From positions 16,251 to 32,994 of the forward strand of contig JAPLON010000118.1 in NCBI GenBank assembly GCA_026400695.1: DNA of 16,744 bases. Direction: 5' to 3'. Each line of letters opens with the position of its first letter. Positions within the stretch are counted from its first letter, which is position 1. Of the stretch, positions 1-7,157 are shown piece by piece. Position numbers and translations under genes: made by a program. This DNA comes from Pseudomonadota bacterium. GTDB lineage: Bacteria > Pseudomonadota > Alphaproteobacteria > Paracaedibacterales > CAITNM01. The notes beneath the pieces were generated by a model. The model was given only the letters and a program-made list of their open reading frames with translations, made no database searches and was not told where the DNA came from.

Positions 1-1283
1 AAATGCCGCGCCCAGGCGGAACATGTTTGAATATGGGGTGTATTCCTTCAAAAAACTTATTGCATGCTACCCATGAGTACCAAAAAGTTCTGCATGATTT
101 GCCGAAATTTGGCATAGAAGCAAAGCAAATAACAGTTGATATTAAAAAAATGCAAGCTCAAAAAAATCAGGTCATTAATGAACTCGGGCAAGGTATTCAG
201 TTTTTATTTAAAAAAAATAACATTCGTTTTGTTAACGCAAAGGCTGAGTTACTAAATAAGAATCAGGTTAAAGTAGCTGATGAAATTCTTAATGCAGATG
301 CAATTGTAATTGCAACAGGTTCATTGCCACGCACAATTGAAAATATTACGGTGAATGAAACAACAGTATTGTCTTCAAAGGGTTTGCTAGAGCTTGAGCA
401 AGTTCCAAAGTCATTAGCAATCATAGGTGGTGGCTATATTGGTTTAGAGCTAGGTTCAGTTTGGGGGCGCTTAGGTACAGAAATTCACATTATAGAAACA
501 ATGGATCGTATTGCGCCTGGGCTTGATTCTGATTTAAGTCAGTCATTATACATGGCCTTAGAGAAGCAAGGTTTTAATTTCCATATGAAAGCTAAAATTC
601 AAGAGATTAAATCCACCAAAAGTGGGACTGAAATTTTTTTAGAACAAAATGGTCAAAAACAAGTTTTGAATGTAGAAAAGATTTTGGTGTCTGTTGGTAG
701 GGTGCCAAATACTAGTAGCCTTAATTTGGAAAAAATTGGTGTAGAAATAACTTCCCAAGGGTTTATTAAAGTGGATGAGCACTTGGAAACCACATGCAAA
801 GGCATTTATGCGATTGGTGATGTAGTTGAAGGGCCAATGCTTGCACATAAAGCTGAAGAAGAAGGGGTGGCGGTTGCTGAGCATTTGTCAGGTATGCCAT
901 GCCATGTTGATTACAACGTAGTTCCGGCCGTAGTTTTCACTCAACCAGAAGTAGCAAGTGTTGGTTTTTCTGAATCACAACTACAATTATCTGATGTTCC
1001 TTATAAAGTTAGTAAATTCTCCTTCTCTGCTAACAGTAGGGCAAAGGCAGTGCATGAAACTTTTGGATTTGTGAAATTGTTGTGTCATCAGGAATCTGGT
1101 TTAGTTTTAGGTGCGCATATTATTGGCAGTTGCGCAGGTGCTATGATTGCGCAGGTAGCGCAAGCAATGAAAATGCGTGCTCGTGCTGAAGATATAGCTC
1201 GTACTTGTCATGCTCACCCAACCTATAGCGAGGCAATTAAAGAGGCCGCATTGGGTATATTTTCTAAAGTTATTCATAGCTGA
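1..1283 (+). CDS. lpdA: Dihydrolipoamide dehydrogenase (E3), 5'-truncated by the window edge
   Basis: FAD-dependent disulfide oxidoreductase that reoxidises the lipoyl groups of 2-oxoacid dehydrogenase complexes (pyruvate, 2-oxoglutarate) with NAD+, in the cytoplasm. The frame is open from base 3 and enters the window just before the redox-active motif GGTCLNMGCIPSK, whose two cysteines are residues 8 and 13 of the visible 426. The N-terminal FAD-binding GxGxxG segment therefore lies upstream of the window, and the first visible ATG is not the true start. Further landmarks are the NAD-binding IIGGGYIGLELG (about 140-151), the second FAD contact GDVVEGPMLAHKAEEEG (272-288), and the C-terminal CHAHPTYSE, whose His405 and Glu410 match the family's catalytic His-Glu pair. 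The dimerisation domain ends normally. A strong hairpin follows 12 bases after the stop. Identity is secure; which complex it serves cannot be told from here. Confidence 0.95.
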   Translation, partial: MPRPGGTCLNMGCIPSKNLLHATHEYQKVLHDLPKFGIEAKQITVDIKKMQAQKNQVINELGQGIQFLFKKNNIRFVNAKAELLNKNQVKVADEILNADAIVIATGSLPRTIENITVNETTVLSSKGLLELEQVPKSLAIIGGGYIGLELGSVWGRLGTEIHIIETMDRIAPGLDSDLSQSLYMALEKQGFNFHMKAKIQEIKSTKSGTEIFLEQNGQKQVLNVEKILVSVGRVPNTSSLNLEKIGVEITSQGFIKVDEHLETTCKGIYAIGDVVEGPMLAHKAEEEGVAVAEHLSGMPCHVDYNVVPAVVFTQPEVASVGFSESQLQLSDVPYKVSKFSFSANSRAKAVHETFGFVKLLCHQESGLVLGAHIIGSCAGAMIAQVAQAMKMRARAEDIARTCHAHPTYSEAIKEAALGIFSKVIHS

Positions 1284-1294
1284 AAGTATAAAAA

Positions 1295-1319
1295 TAATCC
1301 CGGATCTAATCCGGGATTA
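1295..1319. terminator. Bidirectional terminator between convergent lpdA and the S9 peptidase gene
   Basis: A perfect 11-bp inverted repeat, TAATCCCGGAT and ATCCGGGATTA, with a 3-base loop (CTA) lies between two convergent genes, 12 bases after the lpdA stop and 11 bases after the peptidase stop. Read on the minus strand the hairpin is followed by a T-rich run (TTTTTA), so it looks better as a terminator for the peptidase gene. On the plus strand the downstream run is A-rich, so termination of lpdA would rest mainly on the stem. Confidence 0.85.
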
Positions 1320-1329
1320 CTAAAATAAA

Positions 1330-3546
1330 CTAAAGGCCGTTATAAACCACTAAAGCTCCGGGGCCATATCCCATAGCTGCTCTGGTTTCAAAACTAGCTG
1401 CTCCTGGAGTAGTTGCTATTGTAGCGTAACCACCTGATTCACACGGTGCACTGGTAATTCTACGTACAAATTCTTCTTGAACACGAAGCATCATTAGTAA
1501 ATTTTCTGGCTTGGATGGGCTATGCCCTTCTTCAGCCATAGTAACTAATCGTGCGCTGTTACCAAGTTCTTTCATTCTATCAAAAAGAATTTGGCTTTGT
1601 TCTGGAAGACAGTTGTCATCTTTTAATCCTGCAAAAATTAGCATTTCACCATCACTAGGTGATAAATGAGTTGTTACTGAATTTGCCAAACGAATAGCTC
1701 CAGTATCACCAAATTGAACTCTAGGATCAGACAGATCATGTTGTGAATACTTTGTTCTCCCTGCTTTTATGCCGGCTAAATTACGTTCTAAATCATACAA
1801 TCCATTAATAGCAATTGCATGCTTTGTGTAACCCTTGGCAAAAGCTGCAGCTGCTGCGTATCCACCAAAGCTAGCGCCAGTAACAATCGGATTCATAGCC
1901 AAACCTTTTTTACGAACCAGCTCTATTGCTGCTCCAATGTCATCAACAACATCCCACCATTTACCGTCTGATGCTTTAGCATAATCTGCGCCAAAGCCAG
2001 TAGACCCTCTAATATTTAGTCTAAAATGTGGTAAGCCTCGGCTTGTCCAAAATTGGGCCATCATATCTAATTCATTGAATTCACGTGCATGTGGTCCACC
2101 ATGTACATCTATAACAAACCATCCATCTCTATTTGGTCTTTCTGGAAGAGATAAATACATAGGCATATCAAACTGATCATTAGCAGTTCGCAAAACAGCT
2201 GATTCAGTTGGCCTTATTCTTCTGGCCAACATATTAATTGGGCTTTTTTGTATTGAATAGATTGGGAATTTCGAATCAAAAAATCGTGCAATCATTTCTC
2301 GTTCGCGTGGTGAAAATGCATCAGGGAAACGCTGAATAATTTTACAAGCTTCTGGTAAAAGATCTTGATTGATTAACCCTAAAATTTCTTCAAATGTTCT
2401 TGTTCTTTGTAAATTAGAATATTTTGGATATAACGTACCATACAGCTCCATTAAAAGACGTCCTTTTGGACCAACTTCTTTGCCTGGTAATGGATGAAGA
2501 ACAACTTCACGTCTATCAAAATGTTTAGTGTAATTCACGACTCCTTGGGTAACATTAACTTCGTAAGCATCTGAGCGAAGATCATCTATTTCTGCTTCGC
2601 TTAATAAACATACTTCAGTTGGACGTTTGCGTTTTAAGTCAACAATATACGGAATAACTAATCCATCAGGGCCAGGCTTATATAAAATTAAATGCCCTTC
2701 TTCAACATCAATTTCATATTGACCCAATCCTTGTGTGGAAAACAAAACATTTTGAAGAACAAGTCTACCCCCATGTTCAACAACAGTGCTGAATCTTTGT
2801 TCACCAGCGCTGTGCTGAACGGCATATTTGGGAATAGGATTACCATGCTCATCATTTACTGTGTAAAATGTCGTGGTAATTGGGCTAAACCCAAAAACAA
2901 CTGGCTCTAGAAAAGAGCGGGTAAGAAGGTTATAAAAACGATGGCGCGCACTACCTTTGTCATCACCTTCAACAGTGTAGCCAATTTCATGGGCAAAAAT
3001 GCGTTCTGGGTTATTTAAATCATTTAGAAGTAAATAGACAGATGTAAACTCAGGGCTCTCAACTTTAAAAGTCGCAGTAACTCCAGCTCCTGGAGTTAAA
3101 TCCCATATTAAATATTCACGATCAGTATACCATTCTTCATGGTTTGTATCTTCGGTTTGGATTTTTTGAATACGTTCACAAGCTACTCCAAAAGTAAGAC
3201 GTATAAAACGTTCTGAAATAACTTTTGAACCATACAAAGTTTTACCAGCAATTACAGGAGTTGCAATAGTTCCTAAAACATCTAGGTTAATGTCTTTGCA
3301 TACTAAATTGCCGCCATCTTGTTCAACAAAGCGTCCGTGGTTTAGGCTTGTGCCTAAAATCTTTGACTGGCTTCTAAGAGTTCTAATATCAGCAATTTCA
3401 CCGGCTCTTATAACTGAGCTTGGTGCCGGGGCTGGTTCTAGATCGTCTACTTCAGTAACGACAACATCTTGTGCGGCGATAATCACCGGAGAGCTAGAAA
3501 ATATGCAACAAAAAAAACAAACTGTTAGATTTATAAATTTAAACAT
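1330..3546 (-). CDS. Secreted S9-family (prolyl oligopeptidase-like) serine peptidase
   Basis: Predicted exported serine peptidase of the alpha/beta-hydrolase S9 family, cleaving short peptides, probably in the periplasm. Residues 1-25 form a signal peptide with a hydrophobic core (FINLTVCFFCCIF) and an AA ending. The middle of the 738-residue protein would be the propeller-type substrate-gating domain. The catalytic domain (about 455-700) is intact: HGGP at 482-485 for the oxyanion hole, RGSTGFG at 513-519, nucleophile Ser559 in GASFGGY, an acid at Asp643 or Asp644 in LKDDN, and His675 in EEGHS. After about residue 700 there is a Gly/Ala-rich tail of some 38 residues not usual for the family. 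The gene is monocistronic, divergent from the peroxiredoxin gene and convergent with lpdA. No clear Shine-Dalgarno precedes the ATG, but the signal peptide begins right there. Exact specificity (dipeptidyl or acylaminoacyl type) cannot be assigned. Confidence 0.88.
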   Translation of the reverse strand: MFKFINLTVCFFCCIFSSSPVIIAAQDVVVTEVDDLEPAPAPSSVIRAGEIADIRTLRSQSKILGTSLNHGRFVEQDGGNLVCKDINLDVLGTIATPVIAGKTLYGSKVISERFIRLTFGVACERIQKIQTEDTNHEEWYTDREYLIWDLTPGAGVTATFKVESPEFTSVYLLLNDLNNPERIFAHEIGYTVEGDDKGSARHRFYNLLTRSFLEPVVFGFSPITTTFYTVNDEHGNPIPKYAVQHSAGEQRFSTVVEHGGRLVLQNVLFSTQGLGQYEIDVEEGHLILYKPGPDGLVIPYIVDLKRKRPTEVCLLSEAEIDDLRSDAYEVNVTQGVVNYTKHFDRREVVLHPLPGKEVGPKGRLLMELYGTLYPKYSNLQRTRTFEEILGLINQDLLPEACKIIQRFPDAFSPREREMIARFFDSKFPIYSIQKSPINMLARRIRPTESAVLRTANDQFDMPMYLSLPERPNRDGWFVIDVHGGPHAREFNELDMMAQFWTSRGLPHFRLNIRGSTGFGADYAKASDGKWWDVVDDIGAAIELVRKKGLAMNPIVTGASFGGYAAAAAFAKGYTKHAIAINGLYDLERNLAGIKAGRTKYSQHDLSDPRVQFGDTGAIRLANSVTTHLSPSDGEMLIFAGLKDDNCLPEQSQILFDRMKELGNSARLVTMAEEGHSPSKPENLLMMLRVQEEFVRRITSAPCESGGYATIATTPGAASFETRAAMGYGPGALVVYNGL

Positions 3547-3676
3547 TATTAAAGAACTGATTTAAAATTTCTAATGAATCAGAGCAAAATTGAAAGGATA
3601 ATGCAACCAAAAATATCGCGATCTGAATATAATTTTGTTGTGCCTAATATGGGTTTCATATTTAAATTTTAACCTT

Positions 3677-3692
3677 GAGCTTAATTATGCTC
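3677..3692. promoter_or_regulatory. Near-palindrome upstream of the peroxiredoxin gene, possible operator or promoter region
   Basis: GAGCTTAATTATGCTC is a 16-base dyad in which only positions 5 and 12 fail to pair. It lies in the 188-base gap between the divergent peptidase and peroxiredoxin genes, 42 bases before the peroxiredoxin ATG. It overlaps a TTGAGC that, with a 17-base spacer, stands before TAGTCT; as a sigma70 promoter both boxes are poor matches. It may be a repressor or activator site or may be chance in AT-rich DNA. Confidence 0.2.
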
Positions 3693-3734
3693 TAGCGTAG
3701 TCTTACGTTAGTTTTGATAATTGGTGTATTTAGT

Positions 3735-4205
3735 ATGATAAAGTTAAATGATAATCTCCCAGAAATAGCCTTGTGCATTGTTGTAGATGGCAAAACACAA
3801 AAAATTAGTACTGCTGAGTTGTTTAAAGGAAAGGTGGCTTTATTTGGTTTGCCAGGGGCTTTTACGCCGGTTTGTTCTAAAACACAATTGCCAGATTTTG
3901 CAAAAAAAGAAACAGAGCTGAAAGCTAAGGGTTACCAAAAAATTATTTGTATGTCGGTAAATGATTCTTTTGTGATGCAAGCCTGGAAAGATCAAGTTGC
4001 TCCGGATTCTAGCATTGTCATGCTGGCAGATGGTAGTGGCTTATTTACTAAAGCTTTGGATTTAGGAATTGATCTAACTGACCATCATATGGGCATACGT
4101 TGTAAGCGCTTTTTAATGGTCGTAGATAACAGTAAAGTTTTGCAACTAAATGTTGAGGAAGATTCGTCAAACTGTACTATTAGCGGGGTAGATAGTCTGC
4201 TTTAA
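3735..4205 (+). CDS. Prx5-type peroxiredoxin (AhpC/TSA superfamily, redoxin)
   Basis: Cytoplasmic thiol peroxidase reducing hydrogen peroxide and organic hydroperoxides with thioredoxin, glutaredoxin or glutathione as donor. The 156-residue protein has the Prx5 signature PGAFTPVCS, with peroxidatic Cys47 plus the supporting Pro40 and Thr44, and Arg125 in the KRF motif that corresponds to the conserved active-site arginine. The family hallmarks SVNDSFVMQAW and LADGSGLFTKALDL are present. Cys147 sits where atypical 2-Cys Prx5 proteins carry a resolving cysteine, so an intramolecular disulfide mechanism is plausible. I chose the ATG at 3735, which gives the usual N-terminus MIKLNDNLPE; a TTG 21 bases upstream is in frame but adds residues without family counterparts. 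Neither start has a strong ribosome binding site. It is followed after 27 bases by xerD on the same strand. Confidence 0.9.
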   Translation: MIKLNDNLPEIALCIVVDGKTQKISTAELFKGKVALFGLPGAFTPVCSKTQLPDFAKKETELKAKGYQKIICMSVNDSFVMQAWKDQVAPDSSIVMLADGSGLFTKALDLGIDLTDHHMGIRCKRFLMVVDNSKVLQLNVEEDSSNCTISGVDSLL

Positions 4206-4232
4206 AATACCTAGATATTTGTTTTTAGAGAT

Positions 4233-5153
4233 ATGCAAATAGAGCTTTTCCTTGAGTCTTTAGTGGCTGATCGTAACGCCTCGACAAATACTTTAGAGGC
4301 GTATCAGCGTGATCTTGATCATTTTCAAAAATGGACTCAAAAGCCCTTACTTGATGTGGCTGCAGATGATGTTAAACAATACATTCGCTTTTTGTTTGAG
4401 CAAGAATTTAAAGTTAGCACTGTGAATCGCCGTATTTCTGCGCTTAAGCAGTTTTATGCATATCTTTTTAACGAACGTATTATTTTAAGTAATCCTTGTT
4501 TGCATACGAAAACAGCAAAAACGCCACGTTCTTTGCCAAAGGTGCTTGTTTCTTCGCAAATGGTAGAGTTTCTTGATTTTTTGAAAGAAGCCACAGATCC
4601 AGTTCACATAAGGGTTAGAACTATTTTAGAACTTTTGTATGCCTCTGGTTTGCGGGTTAGTGAGCTTATCAAGTTGCCCTTAAACTGTATTGTTAAAGCC
4701 GGTGCAAATCAGCAAATGATTCTGGTTAAGGGCAAGGGTAATAAAGAGCGATTGGTGCCTCTTAATGAAACCTGTATTGAATCATTGCAAGCCTATGTAA
4801 AGGTTCGTGAATTTTTTGTAAATGGAGTAAAGAGTGCTTCTTTTTTGTTTGCTTCGCGTAGTAAAGAAGGGTGTCTTACTCGACAGAGGGTAGGGCAACT
4901 AATCAAAAATACGGCTCTTGAATTTGGAATGGATCCTACTAAAATTTCTCCGCACGTATTTCGCCATAGTTTCGCTACTCATCTTTTGCAGGGAGGGTCA
5001 GATCTTTTGACTATACAAAAATTATTAGGGCATAGTGATATTGCTACAACCCAGATTTATACACACGTTCTGCCTGAGTCAGTGTATCAACTTGTACAAC
5101 AACACCATCCAATCTCCAAAAAAACAAATAAAAAACTTGAAATCCTCCTATAA
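4233..5153 (+). CDS. xerD: Site-specific tyrosine recombinase XerD
   Basis: Tyrosine recombinase that with XerC resolves chromosome dimers at dif under FtsK control. The 306-residue protein has the N-terminal SAM-like core-binding domain (about 1-90) and the catalytic domain with all active-site residues visible: Arg141 in SGLRVSEL, Lys168 in KGKGNKERLVPL, His241 and Arg244 in HVFRHSFATHLL, His267 in LLGHSD and nucleophile Tyr276 in QIYTHV. Length and the N-terminus (ESLVADRNASTNTLEAYQRDL region) fit XerD rather than a phage integrase, and no attachment site or phage genes are nearby. The ATG is preceded only by a weak AGAG two bases upstream, but the N-terminus aligns with the family there. 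XerC rather than XerD cannot be fully excluded without alignment. I saw no convincing dif site in the window. Confidence 0.88.
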   Translation: MQIELFLESLVADRNASTNTLEAYQRDLDHFQKWTQKPLLDVAADDVKQYIRFLFEQEFKVSTVNRRISALKQFYAYLFNERIILSNPCLHTKTAKTPRSLPKVLVSSQMVEFLDFLKEATDPVHIRVRTILELLYASGLRVSELIKLPLNCIVKAGANQQMILVKGKGNKERLVPLNETCIESLQAYVKVREFFVNGVKSASFLFASRSKEGCLTRQRVGQLIKNTALEFGMDPTKISPHVFRHSFATHLLQGGSDLLTIQKLLGHSDIATTQIYTHVLPESVYQLVQQHHPISKKTNKKLEILL

Positions 5154-5188
5154 AGTACCTACCTTACCGTTAAAGCAAGGATGATTTT

Positions 5189-5662
5189 ATGCAATTAACA
5201 GATTCTCTTCATACTAAGTTTGATACCATTGTTAATCCAATGGGATATGGTATTGTGCGTGTGCAAATTAATGGTATGGTGCGCAAGACTTTGCAAGTTA
5301 TGATCGAAAGATTGGATGAACAGCCAATTAATGTGGAAGACTGTGCGATAGTTAGTCGCACCCTTTCGGTGCATTTGAATGTAGAGGATCCTATTTCAGG
5401 TCAGTATGTTTTGGAAATATCATCGCCAGGGCTCGAAAGGCCTTTAATTCAACCCAAAGATTATAAACGTTTCCTTGGTGCTGAAATTGTGGTAAAAACA
5501 ATATTGCCTGTTGGGAATCGTAAGATATTCAGCGGAACATTAGAGGCAGCTTCAGATGATAGTGTCTCACTGAGCCTCAAGCACCCTCTTGATAGTGGAT
5601 TAGATAGTATCGACATTCGCTATGGCGATATTCGCCAGGCGCATTTGGTGAGTTCAATCTAA
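5189..5662 (+). CDS. rimP: Ribosome maturation factor RimP
   Basis: Cytoplasmic factor needed for maturation of the 30S subunit, acting around the S12/S5 region during 16S rRNA assembly. The 157-residue length is typical. The N-terminal alpha/beta domain carries the diagnostic YVLEISSPGLERPL (73-86), and a C-terminal SH3-like barrel (about 90-155) ends with IRYGDIRQAHLV. The start is supported by AAGGA at 5177-5181, 7 bases before the ATG. The gene lies 35 bases after xerD and 24 bases before nusA, the widespread rimP-nusA-infB order of bacteria. Confidence 0.95.
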   Translation: MQLTDSLHTKFDTIVNPMGYGIVRVQINGMVRKTLQVMIERLDEQPINVEDCAIVSRTLSVHLNVEDPISGQYVLEISSPGLERPLIQPKDYKRFLGAEIVVKTILPVGNRKIFSGTLEAASDDSVSLSLKHPLDSGLDSIDIRYGDIRQAHLVSSI

Positions 5663-5686
5663 GGAAGAATTGATAAAAGGAACGTC

Positions 5687-6244
5687 ATGGCAAGTAAAAA
5701 ATTAAAGCCTGTAGAAAATTTAATTCAACACCCGAGGCATGAGCTTATCCAGGTTGCCGATGTGGTTGCGCGTGAAAAAGGCATAGATCCAGAAGAAGTT
5801 ATTGAAGCTATGGAGCATGCAATGCAGCGTAGTGCCAAGCAGAAGTATGGTATGGATTACGATATTCGCGTTACAATTGATAGGCAAAGTGGTCATGTGC
5901 AAACGGTTCGTTGTCTAACTGTGGTTGAAACTGTTGAGGACGACAATAACCATGTTGCTCTTGAAGTTGCACGTGTAGATTATCCTGATGCTAACGTTGA
6001 TGACGTTTTAGAAGAAAATTTGCCTCCTTTGGAATTTGGCAGAATTGCGGCACAGAGTGCGCGACAGATTATTTTCCAACAAGTTCGTGATGCAGAGCGT
6101 TCTCGACAATATGAAGAGTTTAAGAATCGTATTGGCGATGTGGTGAATGCCCTTGTTAAGCGCGTTGAATTTGGCAACGTAATTGTTGATTTGGGGAAGA
6201 CCGAAGGAATTTTGCGAAAAGAAGATTTAATTTTGCGATGGTGA
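5687..6244 (+). CDS. nusA: NusA, N-terminal fragment (RNA polymerase-binding domain plus truncated S1)
   Basis: First piece of the transcription elongation/termination factor NusA. It has the ATG expected for NusA, preceded by AAAAGGA at 5675-5681. Residues 1 to about 140 are the complete N-terminal domain that binds the RNA polymerase flap. Residues from about 149 begin the S1 RNA-binding domain (RIGDVVNALVKRVEFG, then VDLGKTEGILRKEDL) but the frame stops after LILRW. In intact NusA this point is followed by a stretch like PRENFRPGDRV and then about 20 further residues of S1 before the sequence that here opens the next frame. I estimate about 28 residues are expected where only 14 bases remain, so roughly 70 bases are missing, a number not divisible by three. 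That agrees with the observed frame change. The fragment might be stable and bind polymerase, but the S1 domain is incomplete. An assembly or sequencing error is the main alternative. Confidence 0.85.
   Translation: MASKKLKPVENLIQHPRHELIQVADVVAREKGIDPEEVIEAMEHAMQRSAKQKYGMDYDIRVTIDRQSGHVQTVRCLTVVETVEDDNNHVALEVARVDYPDANVDDVLEENLPPLEFGRIAAQSARQIIFQQVRDAERSRQYEEFKNRIGDVVNALVKRVEFGNVIVDLGKTEGILRKEDLILRW
6208..6238 (+). repeat. 10-bp direct repeat just before the nusA break
   Basis: AATTTTGCGA occurs at 6208-6217 and again at 6229-6238, 21 bases apart, so both copies encode ILR (GILRKEDLILRW). Intact NusA proteins normally read ILRKED followed by a hydrophobic-Pro-Arg (as in MLPRE or LIPRE), so the second ILR departs from the family exactly where the homology breaks. 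ATTTTG also repeats at 6230-6235 and 6244-6249 across the break. Such short repeats are typical substrates for slippage deletion, and also for misassembly. Confidence 0.6.
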
Positions 6245-7146
6245 TTTTGTCTAGAACTCACAATAAGTTTATGGCTAGTTTGTTTGCCCAAGAAGTTCCT
6301 GAAATTTATGATGGTATTATTGAAATTAAAGCTATAGCTCGCGATTCCGGAAGTAGAGCTAAAATGGCAGTTTATACAGCAGATCCAAACATTGATCCGG
6401 TTGGTTCATGTGTGGGTATGCGTGGTAGCCGTGTTCAAGTTGTAGTTAATGAATTGCAAGGTGAAAAAGTTGACATTATCAATTGGACAAATAATCCTGC
6501 AACATTTGTGGTTAACGCTTTAGCTCCTGCTGAAGTTTCTAGGGTTGTGATTGATGAAGATAATCACCGTATAGATGTTGTTGTGGCAGAAGACCAATTG
6601 AGTCTTGCTATTGGCCGTCGTGGTCAAAATGTACGCTTAGCTTCTCAATTAACTGGTTGGAAAATTGATATTATTACTGAGAATGATGACGTTTCTCGCA
6701 GAGCTCAAGAAAATGAAAGCCGCACGGCTTTATTTACAGAGGCTTTAGATATTGATGAAATGTTTGCTCAACTTCTAATTGCTGAAGGATTCGCAAGTAT
6801 CGAAGAATTGGCATTTATAGATGTTGATGAATTTTTAAGAATAGAAGGTATCGATGAGGATACTGCTAACGAGTTGCAATTGCGTGCAAGAAATTATTTG
6901 GATAGCCTTGAGGAAAGACATAAGCAAAAATGTGTTGATCTTGGTGTAGCAGATGATATGCATGGAATTGGCTTAACTTCTTCAATGCTTGTGAAGGTTG
7001 CCGAGAAATCTATCAAAACACGAGATGAACTTGGTGACTTAGCTGGAGATGAATTACAAGAAATTGTTGGTGCAGGAGTTCTTGATATTGATACGGCAAA
7101 TGCTGTGATTATGAAAGCTCGTGAACATTGGTTTAACCAAGAATAG
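6238..7146 (+). CDS. nusA: NusA, C-terminal fragment (KH1-KH2 and acidic repeats)
   Basis: Second piece of NusA, in a different frame from the first and opening with an ATG that overlaps the first stop as ATGGTGA (6238-6244). The 302 residues begin inside the last strand of S1 (ILSRTHNKFM) and hold intact KH1 with GMRGSR (60-65) and KH2 with GRRGQN (126-131), which bind nascent RNA. Two helix-hairpin-helix acidic repeats follow (about 166-225 and 235-297), of the kind that contact the polymerase alpha C-terminal domain. There are no other stops or frameshifts. One substitution stands out: ARDSGSRAK where the family almost always has ARDPGSRAK. The start has only a weak purine run (AGAAGA) about 12 bases upstream, so expression would depend on coupling with the upstream piece. 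A two-domain KH protein resembles archaeal NusA-like proteins in layout, but nothing shows that this one functions alone. Confidence 0.85.
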   Translation: MVILSRTHNKFMASLFAQEVPEIYDGIIEIKAIARDSGSRAKMAVYTADPNIDPVGSCVGMRGSRVQVVVNELQGEKVDIINWTNNPATFVVNALAPAEVSRVVIDEDNHRIDVVVAEDQLSLAIGRRGQNVRLASQLTGWKIDIITENDDVSRRAQENESRTALFTEALDIDEMFAQLLIAEGFASIEELAFIDVDEFLRIEGIDEDTANELQLRARNYLDSLEERHKQKCVDLGVADDMHGIGLTSSMLVKVAEKSIKTRDELGDLAGDELQEIVGAGVLDIDTANAVIMKAREHWFNQE

Positions 7147-7157
7147 GGAAATTTATA

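Noticed and set aside
3290..3565. 91-codon plus-strand frame over the start of the S9 peptidase gene
   Set aside because: Antisense shadow of the signal peptide and N-terminus of a well-supported gene.
3714..3734. TTG start giving a peroxiredoxin seven residues longer
   Set aside because: The added residues have no counterpart in the family and the TTG has no ribosome binding site; the ATG at 3735 matches the usual N-terminus.
4233..5153. The tyrosine recombinase as a phage or island integrase
   Set aside because: Length, N-terminal sequence and neighbours fit chromosomal XerD, with no attachment repeats, tRNA gene or phage genes nearby.
5980..6291. 103-codon minus-strand frame spanning the nusA break
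   Set aside because: It is antisense to both NusA pieces, which are clearly homologous to the family; no recognisable product on the minus strand.
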